Source of the DNA: Pelargonium cotyledonis
Taxonomy: Eukaryota > Streptophyta > Magnoliopsida > Geraniales > Geraniaceae
Direction: 5' to 3'
Length of the DNA stretch: 30,868 nucleotides
Assembly: GCA_036897625.1 (NCBI GenBank)
Contig: JAYMTA010000342.1
Span: 1 to 30,868, forward strand
Shown: positions 1-9,894 of the stretch, one piece after another
Position numbering within the stretch: the first letter of the stretch is position 1
Layout of the letters: each line of letters begins with the position of its first letter
Program-made: the position numbers and the translations under genes
The notes under the pieces: generated by a model
Seen by the model: only the letters and a program-made list of their open reading frames with translations
Database searches by the model: none
What the model was told of the DNA's origin: nothing

Positions 1-30
1 CAACTCCTAATTCTACTTCACTAAGTGTAA

Positions 31-52
31 CATATATATATATATATATATG
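31..52. repeat. (AT)n microsatellite
   Basis: Uninterrupted AT dinucleotide run about 22 bp long upstream of the DUF630 promoter region. It is seen directly and no function is implied. Confidence 0.9.
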
Positions 53-199
53 TTGATTTTTGTCGCTCGCCCATTCTATACGACATATTATACACTTGAT
101 GTATTTTAATTCGTCCAAGATCTTTAGAATACATTGGAAGAAGTGATTCTAATTTGTATAGTGAAGAGAGGATAATAGAGCAATTGCATGTGGGGGGTG

Positions 200-930
200 A
201 AAAATAGACTTTAAGGAGAAAAGGACAGAGGGGAGAGAAATTAGTAAGGCTGCAAATCGCAAAAATGACAGCGTCCGTTACCAATGGCGGGTTCCACGAC
301 CCTTCTCTTTCTTCTTCTTCATCTTCTTCTCCACCTCCTCCTCCAAGTCCAACAACACCATCTCTGATCGGAATCAAACACAAATTCACACATCTCCATG
401 TCCATTTCTTATTGTTTCTTTATTCTCTTCTCTCTCTCCCCTACCCTATTCTTTAATATTGCTACACTCTGCTTCACTGCTCTGATTTAATTACAAAAAC
501 CCATATCTCAGATTCACCAATCTCCACGATCCTCTGTCTCTTGTCCCCCCCTCCCCCACCTCCTCCCATGGACGGTCCTCGCTTCTCTCCTCCCTTTTCA
601 ACGGTCTGATTTCGCCCCCCTATTTCCCCTTTCATTTATTTCCTTTCCTTATATGGATTCTGCATTTTTTTCTATAATTTTCTGTGTATGCTCTGTTTCC
701 GTGCTCTGCTCTGCTCTATTAGGGTTTTTCTTCAATGCCCACCACCCCACTTGCTCTTTTTCTGGGTCTCTGATAATGGCTTTCGAGATCGTCTTTTGGA
801 TCTAGGAAACTTTGTTGTGGTGACAATGCTTACACTGCTTTTGTTCCGTTCTTGTGCGAGCAGGCGTGTGAGCCATGACCTCTCGGCTACCGCCATTTTC
901 CACTGATCTAGGGTTTTGGGAATTGGGGAC
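200..930 (+). promoter_or_regulatory. Promoter and 5' leader of the DUF630/632 fragment
   Basis: This stretch runs up to the ATG at 931. It is rich in CT tracts (roughly 300-345 and 425-560) and has two copies of the leader-like word AGGGTTTT (about 721 and 910), a composition typical of plant 5' untranslated regions. A pyrimidine-poor but possible acceptor, GTGCGAGCAG ending near 863, could mark a leader intron. Short ORFs here (for example the one at 265) look like chance frames in low-complexity sequence. The extent of the promoter is inferred; no clear TATA box was chosen. Confidence 0.45.
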
Positions 931-1182
931 ATGGGCTGTGGAGGTTCCAAGGTCGACGACTTGCCGCTTGTCAAGCTCTGCCGGGAGCGTAAGGAGCTAA
1001 TCAAGGCTTCGTCTCACCACCGCTACGCCCTCGCCGCTGCTACGCCGTCGTCTCCGGAGCTCCGGTCGTTGTTTGGTGTTGGGCTTGCCGGCGCGGAGAT
1101 GGAAGAACAGAGCAGAACGAGAACGACCGCCGGCGATCAGACGAGGCGTCTCTGCAATTTTTTTTTTTTAATTTCAAGCTAA
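931..1182 (+). pseudogene. Truncated first exon of a DUF630/DUF632 protein, N-myristoylation motif retained
   Basis: The frame from the ATG at 931 encodes 83 residues. It opens with MGCGGSKVDDLPLV, then CRERKELIKA and RYALAAA, the hallmark start of plant DUF630/DUF632 proteins (the family of rice ROLLING AND ERECT LEAF 2). Gly2 and Cys3 are the usual myristoylation and palmitoylation sites, implying plasma-membrane attachment. Full family members are several hundred residues long and carry a DUF632 domain. Here the match decays after residue 33: small indels against the family consensus scramble the segment that normally reads H..YF.SL, and similarity partly returns at SLFGVG. A poly-T run and a stop follow, and no DUF632 sequence is found downstream. 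I call it a pseudogene, although the short ORF is open and could still be expressed as a lipid-anchored micropeptide. Confidence 0.75.
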
Positions 1183-1719
1183 GGGTCTGTTTGACAATCT
1201 TTAAATTTTTATGTTGAATGGTATTTTGGTCATTTTAGTACGATTTGGATGGAATAGTGGACAGATAGTTTTGTGACATATTTTAGAGCATTCAAAAGTA
1301 ACAAACTATACTTTAGAATAAATATGTGCAAAAGGTGCATACTTTAGGGTACGTACTTGTAATTTTTCCTAATATATAGATTAAAAGGAGTTGTTCTTTC
1401 AATTTCATAATGAGCCTCTGCTTTTGTTTAAGCTAAGCACGATGAAGTTTGTTTTATAGACATAGACACATTGTGAGTAGTGTAACATCTTATCACCTAA
1501 TTATATGAAAATTCAACAATATATTAATTAATATATTTTATATGTGTCTTAAAATTAATAAGTATACTTTTTTTTCATTTAAAAGTGACATAATTATTAA
1601 ATGTCTTGGTCATTGAATTAATGTTCCACTTAGCCTCGATGTCGCGTTACATCCATGTTGCGGCTTTGGTCTTTAGTTTGTGTCACAAATTTGGATTGAT
1701 TATCCAATGTTTTGCTGTT
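1183..1719. other. AT-rich spacer between the DUF630 fragment and the LINE
   Basis: I see no coding homology here. A 91-codon frame starting at 1606 runs across the LINE boundary into its poly-T tract and is probably chance. The stretch is the left flank of the LINE insertion; before insertion it was contiguous with 4360 onward. Confidence 0.5.
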
Positions 1720-1734
1720 TGTTGGATTCTCTTT
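1720..1734. repeat. LINE target-site duplication, left copy
   Basis: TGTTGGATTCTCTTT, identical to the copy at 4345-4359. It borders the element's A-tail (T-run on the + strand), as expected for target-primed reverse transcription. Confidence 0.9.
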
Positions 1735-1894
1735 TTTCTTTTTTTCTTTTTTTTTTTAATTTTATTTTATAGACAAACGGTATCTTTTATTTATATAGCC
1801 GAAAGACAAAAAAATAAAAGTACAAGTAAAATGCAATCCCGACCCTCAAGACAAACAAGCTGTCGGGTTCGAGATCCATAGAGAGAAAGGGAAA

Positions 1895-2272
1895 GTAAAA
1901 CAAAATGAACTATCAAAAGTCCGAATTAAAGAGTAAACGAAAATCTTAATGCGGAGTATAGTGCCGGAAATGCTCGGGAAGTTGTGATAAAAAACGAGCT
2001 CATTACGTGCCAGCCACACATGCCATAAGGTGATAAGGCATAAAGAGTCCCATAATTTTTACACAATTTGGGACCTGTGATTAAAAACGACACCAGGCAA
2101 GAACACCGTACCAAATTTGGAGTGTCCATGGGCACCATAACAGTAGGTGCGAGCCATCAACAGCGGAGTCACAAAGCCGGCATGTGAGCAATGCGACCGC
2201 AGGAAAAGTCCCCCGGCGGGAAAAAAAGAAGAGCAAGGGACGCAACTTAAAGCCGCGAGCCATCCAAAGCAT
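1895..2272 (-). pseudogene. LINE ORF2 C-terminal remnant (zf-RVT and tail)
   Basis: The minus strand encodes a stretch with CRLCDSA, then HLLLWCPWTLQIWYGVL, the cysteine/histidine zf-RVT pattern near the C-terminus of plant LINE ORF2 proteins. After a frameshift it continues with WHVWLARNELVF and further residues typical of the ORF2 tail. The region is split between at least two frames, so it is non-functional. It starts abruptly beside the endonuclease fragment, which marks the internal deletion junction near 2273-2280. Confidence 0.8.
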
Positions 2273-2278
2273 TGAATC

Positions 2279-2554
2279 TTAGAGCATGATCCAAAGCAAA
2301 AACCTCAAAATCCCAAAACGATATAAGACCTCCGAGCGGCCTTGAGACGGTGAGAACCGAAACTGCATGGTTTGTAAAAGCCAAAAAGATTTTGCTGCAA
2401 AGTTTGATAGTTGCTGGATTTTACTTTCCTGAATGAATATAATTTTCGATTTCGTAACCTTGATAAGGGACCGAATTCGGTCCTTTTCATGATGTGCCGA
2501 AGCGCCCCGTACATTCCACGAAAGAAGGCTCATGATCGGGACTGGCACAACCAA
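2279..2554 (-). pseudogene. LINE ORF2 N-terminal endonuclease fragment
   Basis: The 91-codon minus-strand frame contains MSLLSWNVRG, then DRIRSLIK and IIFIQESK, the first two motif blocks of the APE-like endonuclease of L1-type elements (the QES glutamate is catalytic in the family). A degraded FSPSQGRS block follows, and the frame then ends at the deletion junction. The later catalytic D/N/H blocks are absent, so it has no activity. Confidence 0.85.
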
Positions 2555-2560
2555 AAGGGA

Positions 2561-4224
2561 CTAGTGACGAGTAGAAGCAACTTTGAGAGCTCGAAGTTGT
2601 TCAATAGTGTCAAGATCCGAACCCTTAAACTTACCACCTAAGTCCTTGCACACATCAAGCATAAGAGAGGCGGAGTGCGACGGGGACAACGGAGCATGAG
2701 CAGCTTTGCTGGGTGGTGGCGACGAAGGTCCGAGTCTGCATGGAGATATGGCTCGGTCATGCACAAAAAGCCTCTTTGGTAGATTGAGAGGTGCCGAAGG
2801 CTTCACTATAGTTGAACGTGGCCGAAATGAGTGAAACGGAACCAAGTAGGAGAGGAGCTCCTTGTGACTAGGGTTTACAGGCTTCCTAGTGACATGAGAA
2901 ACAGAACGATCAGCTTGCTGATTATGTTGATTTGGGTTAGGGTGCGAATCCGGATTCTGACCCGATAGGCCTTACAAAGCTGGATCACTAAGTTGGTTTG
3001 TGGATCCAACTGGATCCGGATCCAAATTTGGATATGAAAGTTCAAAATTGTCATGGCGATGCGAGCCCGATGACGAACTTCCCGGCGAATCAGGTGTGTT
3101 TTCAGCCGGAGGAGCCTTACTTTTGAAGGCCGAAAATGGGAGGAGATCAGCGGGAGAGCATTCAGTTAAGGTAATTTTAAAAACCTTCTTCTCAACCTTC
3201 ACAGTGAAGACTTAGAGATTGCATACAATGAGTCAAGGTGGGCAAGAACTAGAACACGATTGAAGACGGAACCCGACTCAAAGGCTGGGTGGACGAAAAT
3301 AAGCTCACCATGGGATTTGACAATATTACGAACTCTATTATGATGCCAAGAGTGAAGAGGAATGCCCTTCAAATTCAACCAACCGAAACGACCTCCCTGT
3401 CTCTTAAAATTATTCCAGTCTACAAAGAAAGTGAACCATTGCGATAACCATGAACAGTCTGTGTCTTTCATTTCCTGAAAAACGCACTCATCCGCGAATG
3501 AGATTACAAAGAGCTGATTTCCCAATTCATGTACCGAGACGCCCAATGAATTGTCAACTACAATGGAGTCATAAAGAGAATGTCCAGAGAGCGGGGTGCG
3601 AGCAATGGCGAGAATGCTCCAACGAATCTTGTTAGTGACCGATCGAGTGGAGAAACCTAGGGTCACAGGGTCGGGGTAAGAAGAGGGGAGGGGGAAGGCT
3701 GTAGAGGTCTAGAGACGAGAGCATTGCTTGCGTGAGACGCAACCACATTCTGCGGTTTGGGGGGATGACAGACACTATTGATATCTTGTCACGTCGGGGC
3801 TGGCTGGAGGGTCGAGGAGCTGATCGCTTTGCCCATTTAACAAAAAGACGATAATCAAGCAAAGACGTGCCATCCAATATGTGAAGAACCCTATCTGCCT
3901 CGGCAGATGATTCGAAGGAGACGAATCCGAAAATACACCCAAACCCGTTAGGGTTGCGGGGTATATGGCAGTGAGTGATCGTAGCATGCTTACCGAATAT
4001 AGTCCTCAACCAATCAACGGTGTTGGAAGGTGGGAGGTTACCGACGTATAGGGTAAACTTATCGGCGAGATGAGCGGCTGAGGAACCAGATCTGGGGTTG
4101 CGGCGCCGGGAGGAGGAAGAAAGACGACGCTGCTGGGAGTTAGGGTTCAGGCTGCGCTGCTGGAAGTTAGGGTTCAGGCTGCGCTGCTGGAAGTTAGGGT
4201 TCTAACGGCGCGGAGGAGGAGCCA
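2561..4224 (-). pseudogene. LINE ORF1 remnant (RRM plus DUF4283-like region)
   Basis: Read on the minus strand from the ATG at 4224-4222, the frame stops after seven codons (MAPPPRR, stop), so the start is broken. Downstream an RRM is clear: LYVGNL (RNP2) and FGFVSF (RNP1), with LFVKWAK closing the domain, spanning roughly 4060-3800. The next part, 3666-3199, carries GRFGWLNLKGIPLHSW, typical of the DUF4283-like nucleic-acid-binding region of plant LINE ORF1. Proline/serine-rich fragments follow to about 2561. At least two further frame breaks separate these blocks. In intact elements ORF1 is the RNA-binding chaperone of the retrotransposition particle. Confidence 0.8.
4130..4202 (-). repeat. 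27-bp tandem repeat in LINE ORF1 5' end
   Basis: The unit GCTGCTGGAAGTTAGGGTTC plus AGGCTGC is present about 2.7 times. Twenty-seven bases is a multiple of three, so the array adds a nine-residue protein repeat (NPNFQQRSL on the minus strand) without shifting frame. Confidence 0.85.
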
Positions 4225-4344
4225 TATGTTGAATTCAGGTTTACGAGAGATCTTTATAGAGTTATTTAAAGTTGACATTGATAACACCTAAACTATTCAT
4301 TCTATTTGGTAGGTAGCATAAAAAAAAAAAAAAAACCACAGGAG

Positions 4345-4359
4345 TGTTGGATTCTCTTT
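4345..4359. repeat. LINE target-site duplication, right copy
   Basis: TGTTGGATTCTCTTT, identical to 1720-1734. It borders the 5' end of the minus-strand LINE. Confidence 0.9.
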
Positions 4360-5320
4360 CTCTTGCACTTATGCCATGACCTGCTTTTCAATGTTGTTTC
4401 CTTGGTTCAGTTACCTAATTCTTTGATGATCGAATGATACTCGTTCTTTCACTCAAGTGACCTCAACCTTATATATACATGATCGCTACTTGAGTAAAAT
4501 GTGGACTTGCACACGTTTTCCACTTTTTGTTCGCATGTCACGCCCTTCGCCCTAGAGTCCATCTTACAAATAACAAATTCACATCATTCATAGCTGCCAA
4601 ATAGGCCACAATTGGAGGACTCAAACCCCAAAACCCTAACTTTGGAGAGCTAGATAAAAAAAAAAGAGCTCGATAACGGGGGAGTTAGATTATGTAGACC
4701 TAAACTTCAAGGATCTAAATTTTACTTCTCAACATTTTGACACGCAAATAAGACGATAACACACTTTTAATCTACTAAAATTATCCGAGTCAAAAGAAAT
4801 GCACATAAAAAATAAAAATAAAAATAAAATACATATCATGCATTAACAATTATTTTATTCAAGAGATAAATATGTTAAAACTCATTAAATTTGTTAAGCT
4901 CAAACATCTAGAAAATAACACTCCAAGTACCTTTGTCCAATTAACTTTTGTAAATCTAGTTAATTGAGAAATTGAGGGCGCAGTTGGTTATTCCAGTTGT
5001 GTGAGTGAGAAGATGTCTCATGATCGATCTCCACTCAACTCATTCTTGGTGGTGGTGGTGTAAGAGACCACTTTTAGTGCAATATGGTGCCAAAAGCTCT
5101 AGGATAGGGTTAAGAGGCAAAGTCTCATTCCTAAACACTATTTCCTTATTCGAGCTTGTCTATATATGTCTTGAAAATGTTTTTTAAGCCGTCGCAAGAT
5201 AGGATTTCGGCACCTATCTATATAAAAAAAATGAGAAATTGAGATTATAAATAATTTTATCAATGAACCGAAGCACCAAACAATTTAAAATTGGCAAACT
5301 AACATATAATAGGGAAATGG
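4360..5320. other. AT-rich intergenic spacer
   Basis: No coding homology was found. Contents include poly-A runs (about 4659) and an A-rich repeat (AAATA units, about 4807-4830). A 60-codon frame at 5005 has no recognisable features. Confidence 0.6.
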
Positions 5321-5321
5321 G

Positions 5322-5490
5322 AGCCTAAGCCAATTAATTTTTGGCTTAGGCTAAGCCACTAATGAGGTGATGACACCTCATTAAAATACTTGGATTCGGG
5401 CGGATCGCTCCGCTCCCACTAATTCACTTGGGTGGGTATGGGTGAAACTAATTAAGATGTCATCACCTCATTGTTTTGGCTTAGGCTAAT
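5322..5490. mobile_element. Small inverted-repeat element (MITE-like)
   Basis: The left arm has GCCTAAGCCAA (5323 on), then a second GGCTTAGGC copy in opposite orientation, then AATGAGGTGATGACA (5361-5375). The right arm (about 5455-5487) carries the reverse complements in mirrored order: TGTCATCACCTCATT, then GGCTTAGGC. The core is GC-richer than its surroundings. No transposase is present and I could not define a target-site duplication, so the superfamily is open. It lies about 350 bp upstream of the dioxygenase start and may form a strong hairpin in RNA. Confidence 0.6.
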
Positions 5491-5733
5491 CCAAAAAAAT
5501 CTTGACTCATATTTCATTTTGTCCGTATAATATTATAGTATTATTATTATTATTAGATACAAGTGATAGGAGGGAATTTTGTTCCTGTGCCAAAACCAAC
5601 TCTCGTGGTCTGACTGGCAAATAGTCAACGGCCTTTTGTTAATATGGAAATCCAAGAATTAGATTCAAAATAAAAACCCAAAGCTGGTTTCTTGGTAACT
5701 TGCTGCTACTGTTTCAAACCCAACAATCACTTT

Positions 5734-5748
5734 ACTATATATATATAT
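5734..5748 (+). promoter_or_regulatory. TATA box of the 2-OG dioxygenase gene
   Basis: ACTATATATATATAT lies about 100 bp upstream of the ATG at 5841. This would place the transcription start near 5765-5775 and give a short leader. The placement is inferred from composition and spacing. Confidence 0.55.
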
Positions 5749-5840
5749 CCTCAATTCCCAAACATTTCTCAAGCTCTCACAAAACAGGCTCCTCATATTA
5801 ATATACTCACCACTTGTAACCCTAATAACCTACACATTTT

Positions 5841-7390
5841 ATGTCTCCGGCAATGGCGGTTACCGGCGGCGACACCAAACCGGAGGACACCTTCGAGCTC
5901 CCGGAGAGCCACTACCACAAAGGAGTAAAGCATCTCTTCGAAAACGGCATTTCAAGACTCCCCAACAAGTACATACTTCCGGTCACCGAACGGCCCAACC
6001 AAGACCCAAATGCGGCGGCTGTGGCTAAGGCCAAGGCTAATTTGGTGCTGCCCATAATTGACTTCTCCGAAATGCAAGGTCCGAACCGGCGTATCGTAAT
6101 CAAGAAACTCGCTACAGCTTGCCAAGAACACGGCTTTTTTCAGGTAGGTTTTCCTGAAGTCGCATGTTCGAGCCTTATGAGTCTTCGTGACATCATTTCT
6201 TCAACAACGTTGTCGGTTCAAAAATTGATGTTTTTTGTGTTAATGTATATGCAGCTTGTGAATCATGGCATTGATTGTGAGGCTATAAACAGCATGATCG
6301 ACGTGAGCCGGAGGTTTTTCGAGCTCCCGTTCGAGGAGAGAGCTAAGTACATGTCTTCGGACATGTACTCGACGGTCCGGTACGGAACAAGCTTTAACCA
6401 GACTAAAGATAATGTGTTTTGCTGGAGAGACTTCTTGAAACTCATGTGCCATCCCATCTCCGATGTCCTTCCTCACTGGCCTTCTTCTCCGGTGGACTTC
6501 AGGTACTTAATTTATACCAGAAAGTGACCTCAATTTTGTTTTCTAAAAAACGCGTACGAAATCAGAATCTGGCCAAATGGGTCTCTCTCAAACCAAGTGG
6601 GCAGTTTTTTTAGGCTCAAGAGTTTTAAAAAGTAGTTTACTTTTGTTATGTTATGTTCTAATTTGTTGGTCAAAATTTAGAGGATTGGCGGCTACCTACG
6701 CAACAGAAACCAAAAACTTGTTTCTGATGCTAATGGAAGCAATCTTGGAGTCCTTGGGAATTTGTGACGATGACAATAACGACGGTGAACGCGAAGAATC
6801 GACACAAGCACGTGACATTTTAAGTAAATTCGAAGATGGAAGCCAGTTAATGGTTGTGAATTGTTACCCGCCTTGTCCGGAACCCGACCTAACCCTAGGC
6901 ATGCCTCCTCACTCCGATTACGGGTTCCTAACCCTTGTGCTTCAGGATGAAGTGGAGGGTCTACAGATACAGCATAAGCAAAAATGGGTCACGATAGAGC
7001 CTATTGCCAATAGCTTTGTAGTCAATGTCGGTGATCATCTCGAGGTAAAGTCTTAATTATTGTATAAGAAGATATATATTAATCTCGCGTACTTAACTAT
7101 CTTTTCGTAATCATACCGAGATGTTTTTGTTTTTGAATTATCAGATATTTAGTAACGGAAAATACAAGAGTGTGTTGCATAGAGTTTTGGTGAATTCAGC
7201 TAAGAACCGCATTTCGGTAGCTTCATTGCACAGCCTTTCCTTCGATGCCCCGATCAAGCCCTGTCCGACATTGATAAATGAAGCGAATCCGAGGCATTAC
7301 AAGGATACAGATTTTGCTACCTTTCTCAAATACGCTTCATCTTGCGAGTCCAAGAAGAAGAATTTCCTGGAGACCATAAAATTGACTTGA
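5841..7390 (+). CDS. 2-oxoglutarate/Fe(II)-dependent dioxygenase (DOXC type, DMR6/DLO/F3H-like)
   Basis: Four exons: 5841-6143, 6255-6502, 6681-7044 and 7145-7390, all with GT..AG introns, give 386 residues, the usual length for the family. The N-terminal DIOX_N region (about 60-180) includes LPIIDFSE, ACQEHGFFQ and VNHGI. The C-terminal 2OG-FeII_Oxy domain has NCYPPCPEPDLTLG, the iron ligands His261, Asp263 (PPHSDYG) and His317 (VLHRV), and the 2-oxoglutarate-binding Arg327/Ser329 (RISVAS). No transit or signal peptide is apparent, so it is probably cytosolic. Close relatives hydroxylate flavonoids, salicylic acid, coumarins or other small molecules; the substrate cannot be read from the sequence. 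Residues 213-226 form an acidic low-complexity insert (DDDNNDGEREES). A second in-frame ATG lies at 5853. All key residues are intact, so the gene is probably functional. Confidence 0.93.
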
Positions 7391-8573
7391 ATGGGAAAGA
7401 AAAAAAATGTGGGATCCATGAATTTGTCTGTGTTGACTTGTTTTGTAGCTTCAATTAATTATAGGTACATGATTGGTTTGAATTTTCATTTTGTAGAATT
7501 ATTTTTCCTAGAATCAATTGTAATAATCAAGTTCCCACCTACCAGACCCACTCTTACAGGTAGATTTTAGGCTTTGGATGTGTGCTATATACTTACATAG
7601 TAAATTTACTAAATTATATTGGTAAAGTAGAGCAAAATTGTAATTGTAATATATGTATAAACAAAGAAAATTACAATTCTCTATTTTTATTTTCCAATTT
7701 CCTGAAGTTCTTTTTGTTAGATTCATTTAAGTCTTAATAATATAGTAATTAGTGTGTTTAAAATAAATGGTAATTAGTGGATGGCTATTGTGCTTCTATG
7801 CTTTGGACGACAGCTATTTTTTTTTTCTTAGTTTCAGGAAACTTTAAATTTGAATAAATGTCAATATTCATTAGCTCATATATTTTTCTTTCTTTATATG
7901 GAAAACATTCAAATCATTTATTGGGTTGAAAATTGAGATGATTTTGATAAATTATAGATTAATTTTACTAACAAGAGAATCTTTGATAGATTGAAACGAT
8001 TTTTCAACTTCAAAATAAAAATACACGTACTATCTTATATGTACAAATTACTTTTACATTTTTGTGAAATAATTATCTTGAACTTACGTCAAGTTACATC
8101 ATTGTTAGAAAAGTATTAAATGCTCCAAAAGTTGTAACAATTTTTGAGGTACAAAATATGATGGGAGACTTAGATATGGCAAATGTCACATTATTTATTT
8201 ATTTATTGATAAATATGAATATGTCTAAATTATTGAATTATAATATTTTGTATATGACACTAGGATTGTCCATGAACTTACATGTGAAGCGTCTTATATA
8301 CTTGTAAACATAATGTTTTTTAATCTCTCAAGCGATTTAAGCGTTTTGGATTCTCTTTGAAGTTCCGAGTTTGAGTTTTTCTGTTGACAATATAATGTGT
8401 GATTTATAGGTTAAAAGGAGAGAGCTACCTATATTATGTAGCTCAACTGATATAAAAGTCACAATCTATTAATGTTATTAGTATTCATAATTTATATTCC
8501 ATATCAAAATTTTAAATAACTCATTTTCTTTAAATAAACTGTCATAATATTTAGGACGTAATAGACGACTCAA
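7391..8573. other. 3' region of the dioxygenase and AT-rich spacer
   Basis: The first 150-300 bp probably contain the 3' UTR and polyadenylation region. The remainder is strongly AT-rich without coding homology on either strand. Confidence 0.5.
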
Positions 8574-8608
8574 CACACACACACACTCTCTCTCTATATA
8601 TATATTCC
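8574..8608. repeat. Compound microsatellite (AC)n(TC)n(TA)n
   Basis: Three adjacent dinucleotide runs, CACACACACAC, CTCTCTCT and TATATATATA. The last part could also act as a TATA box for the short ORF at 8756. Confidence 0.85.
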
Positions 8609-8755
8609 CTCCATTTTCTTCGATCAAACTAATCTTCTATAATCTTTCCATGTTCAATTCAATCTTCCATTGACCTAGCGACCCGTCACATAGCCTAATT
8701 TCTTATGTTCCCTCGTTTGCTATTGTCGTGAAAAGGACCTTTAAAGAAAGAAGAG

Positions 8756-8926
8756 ATGCAAGGGAAAGATGAGAGAGACGTGAGGATCATGAACCATCAC
8801 TTGTATGTGCCTAGACAAGATTCAAGTAATGGAGTGATGAACATAAACTTTCCTAAAATAAAATTAGTCAACTATTTACAATCATTTCAGATATATATAA
8901 AAAAACATTGTCACAATCTAACATAA
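8756..8926 (+). CDS. Possible orphan first exon or short ORF, unknown
   Basis: The frame from ATG 8756 runs about 56 codons to a stop near 8924. The first 28 or so codons (MQGKDERDVRIMNHHLYV, then PRQDSSNGVM) look coding in composition; the rest is AT-rich and looks like intron or spacer. A TATA-like run (about 8595-8605) and a CT-rich leader precede it, giving the layout of a promoter plus first exon. I do not recognise the protein and see no second exon. It may be the stump of a broken gene, or chance. Confidence 0.25.
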   Translation: MQGKDERDVRIMNHHLYVPRQDSSNGVMNINFPKIKLVNYLQSFQIYIKKHCHNLT

Positions 8927-9761
8927 GACGTATACATAAAAAAAATAATTAAAGATAGTAACTAAATGTGAAAAATATGAGTTATCTAAATGATATCATA
9001 ACATCAAAGATAAGGGTAATTGGATATGGATGGTGAATCTGTAACTGAAAATGTATGGCCCAAAGAGCCTCCGGCTGCGAAATCGTGCGGATCTTGTTTG
9101 TGCGTACGTTTTGGGTACATATATATATATATTTTATCAGAAAAAAGTTGGACCCATGATTTGGATTTGTTGAGGGCAAGTACTGAGGACCACATTAGAA
9201 CAAGTGGGCGGTCGTGATTGACTCATGACTTGGGGGTCTGGTCAACGACTTCACAGTTGACTTGGTGCTGCCTATTTGTGACCAATTAATGTTCAGCAAA
9301 TTAATACTATTAGTAAGGACTTGGACACTTTATGTCCATCTACCCATATGCCTTGTCTTGATTTCTAGATTTGATTTTGGTGTTCCACTTCAAACCAACA
9401 AATCGGAAGGTGGACTATTAGATGCTGCAATTTTACGGGCCGAATCAGAATAGTTTGAGTTTATGCTTTTAAGGCCGACATCGATAATACTTAGACTTCA
9501 TTTAAAGTTTCAATTTGGATCAAATTTCACAATCAATGCATTACATGTTCAAATCGAAATCCAAGTGTCCGCTAAATTGGATTCAAATTGGTATGGATGG
9601 CCTAATTACTCATACTCATACCATGTCTCTAATACTTCGATTTTAGTGCACAAAAACTACCCTTTGAAGTTTCATATATGCATAAAGTAAAGTAATTTTT
9701 CATATAAAATTGGATGTGTTATTCTATGTGAGTTACAATAGTACTTTCGTTACCTCTTTTT
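8927..9761. other. Intergenic spacer without recognised genes
   Basis: ORFs of 60-75 codons (for example at 9262 and 9463) show no domain or motif. An (AT)n run lies at about 9118-9131. Nothing else was identified. Confidence 0.5.
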
Positions 9762-9894
9762 TTTTTTTAGCATTTGGGCGGTGGATCCTATCTCATGTCT
9801 GAGTTAGGTCCCGTGCACTTTATTCTGTACTTTTATTTTTCTTCGGGATCATTAATAAAAGTTACTAATCGTTGACAAAAAAAAAAACAATTTG
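9762..9894 (+). mobile_element. 5'-truncated LINE 3' end fragment
   Basis: After a T-run, sequence resembling a plant L1 3' UTR ends in ATTAATAAAAGTTACTAATC, GTTGAC and a poly-A run (about 9878-9889). The 'AATAAAA..TT' word shortly before an A-tail is common at the 3' ends of plant non-LTR elements. No target-site duplication could be set, so the call is tentative. Confidence 0.4.

Larger units (their letters stand above)
1735..4344 (-). mobile_element. Internally deleted plant L1-type LINE, minus strand, with 15-bp TSD
   Basis: A non-LTR retrotransposon of about 2.6 kb lies on the minus strand. The target-site duplication TGTTGGATTCTCTTT occurs exactly at 1720-1734 and 4345-4359. The element's A-tail appears as the T-rich run at 1735-1759. 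Read on the minus strand, the order is: ORF1 with an RRM (about 3800-4060), a DUF4283-like middle (about 3200-3660), the start of the ORF2 endonuclease (2279-2554), then directly a zf-RVT-like region and the conserved C-terminal tail (1926-2272). The whole reverse transcriptase core, normally between endonuclease and zf-RVT, is missing. Frameshifts and stops interrupt both ORFs, so the copy cannot move by itself. The exact TSD suggests a relatively recent insertion, with the deletion arising before or after it. Confidence 0.9.

Noticed and set aside
265..456. 63-codon + strand ORF rich in Ser and Pro
   Set aside because: It lies in CT-rich leader sequence ahead of the DUF630 fragment, and its composition is explained by low-complexity repeats; no motif.
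1606..1881. 91-codon + strand ORF
   Set aside because: It crosses the LINE boundary into poly-T and antisense LINE sequence, so it cannot be an ancestral gene.
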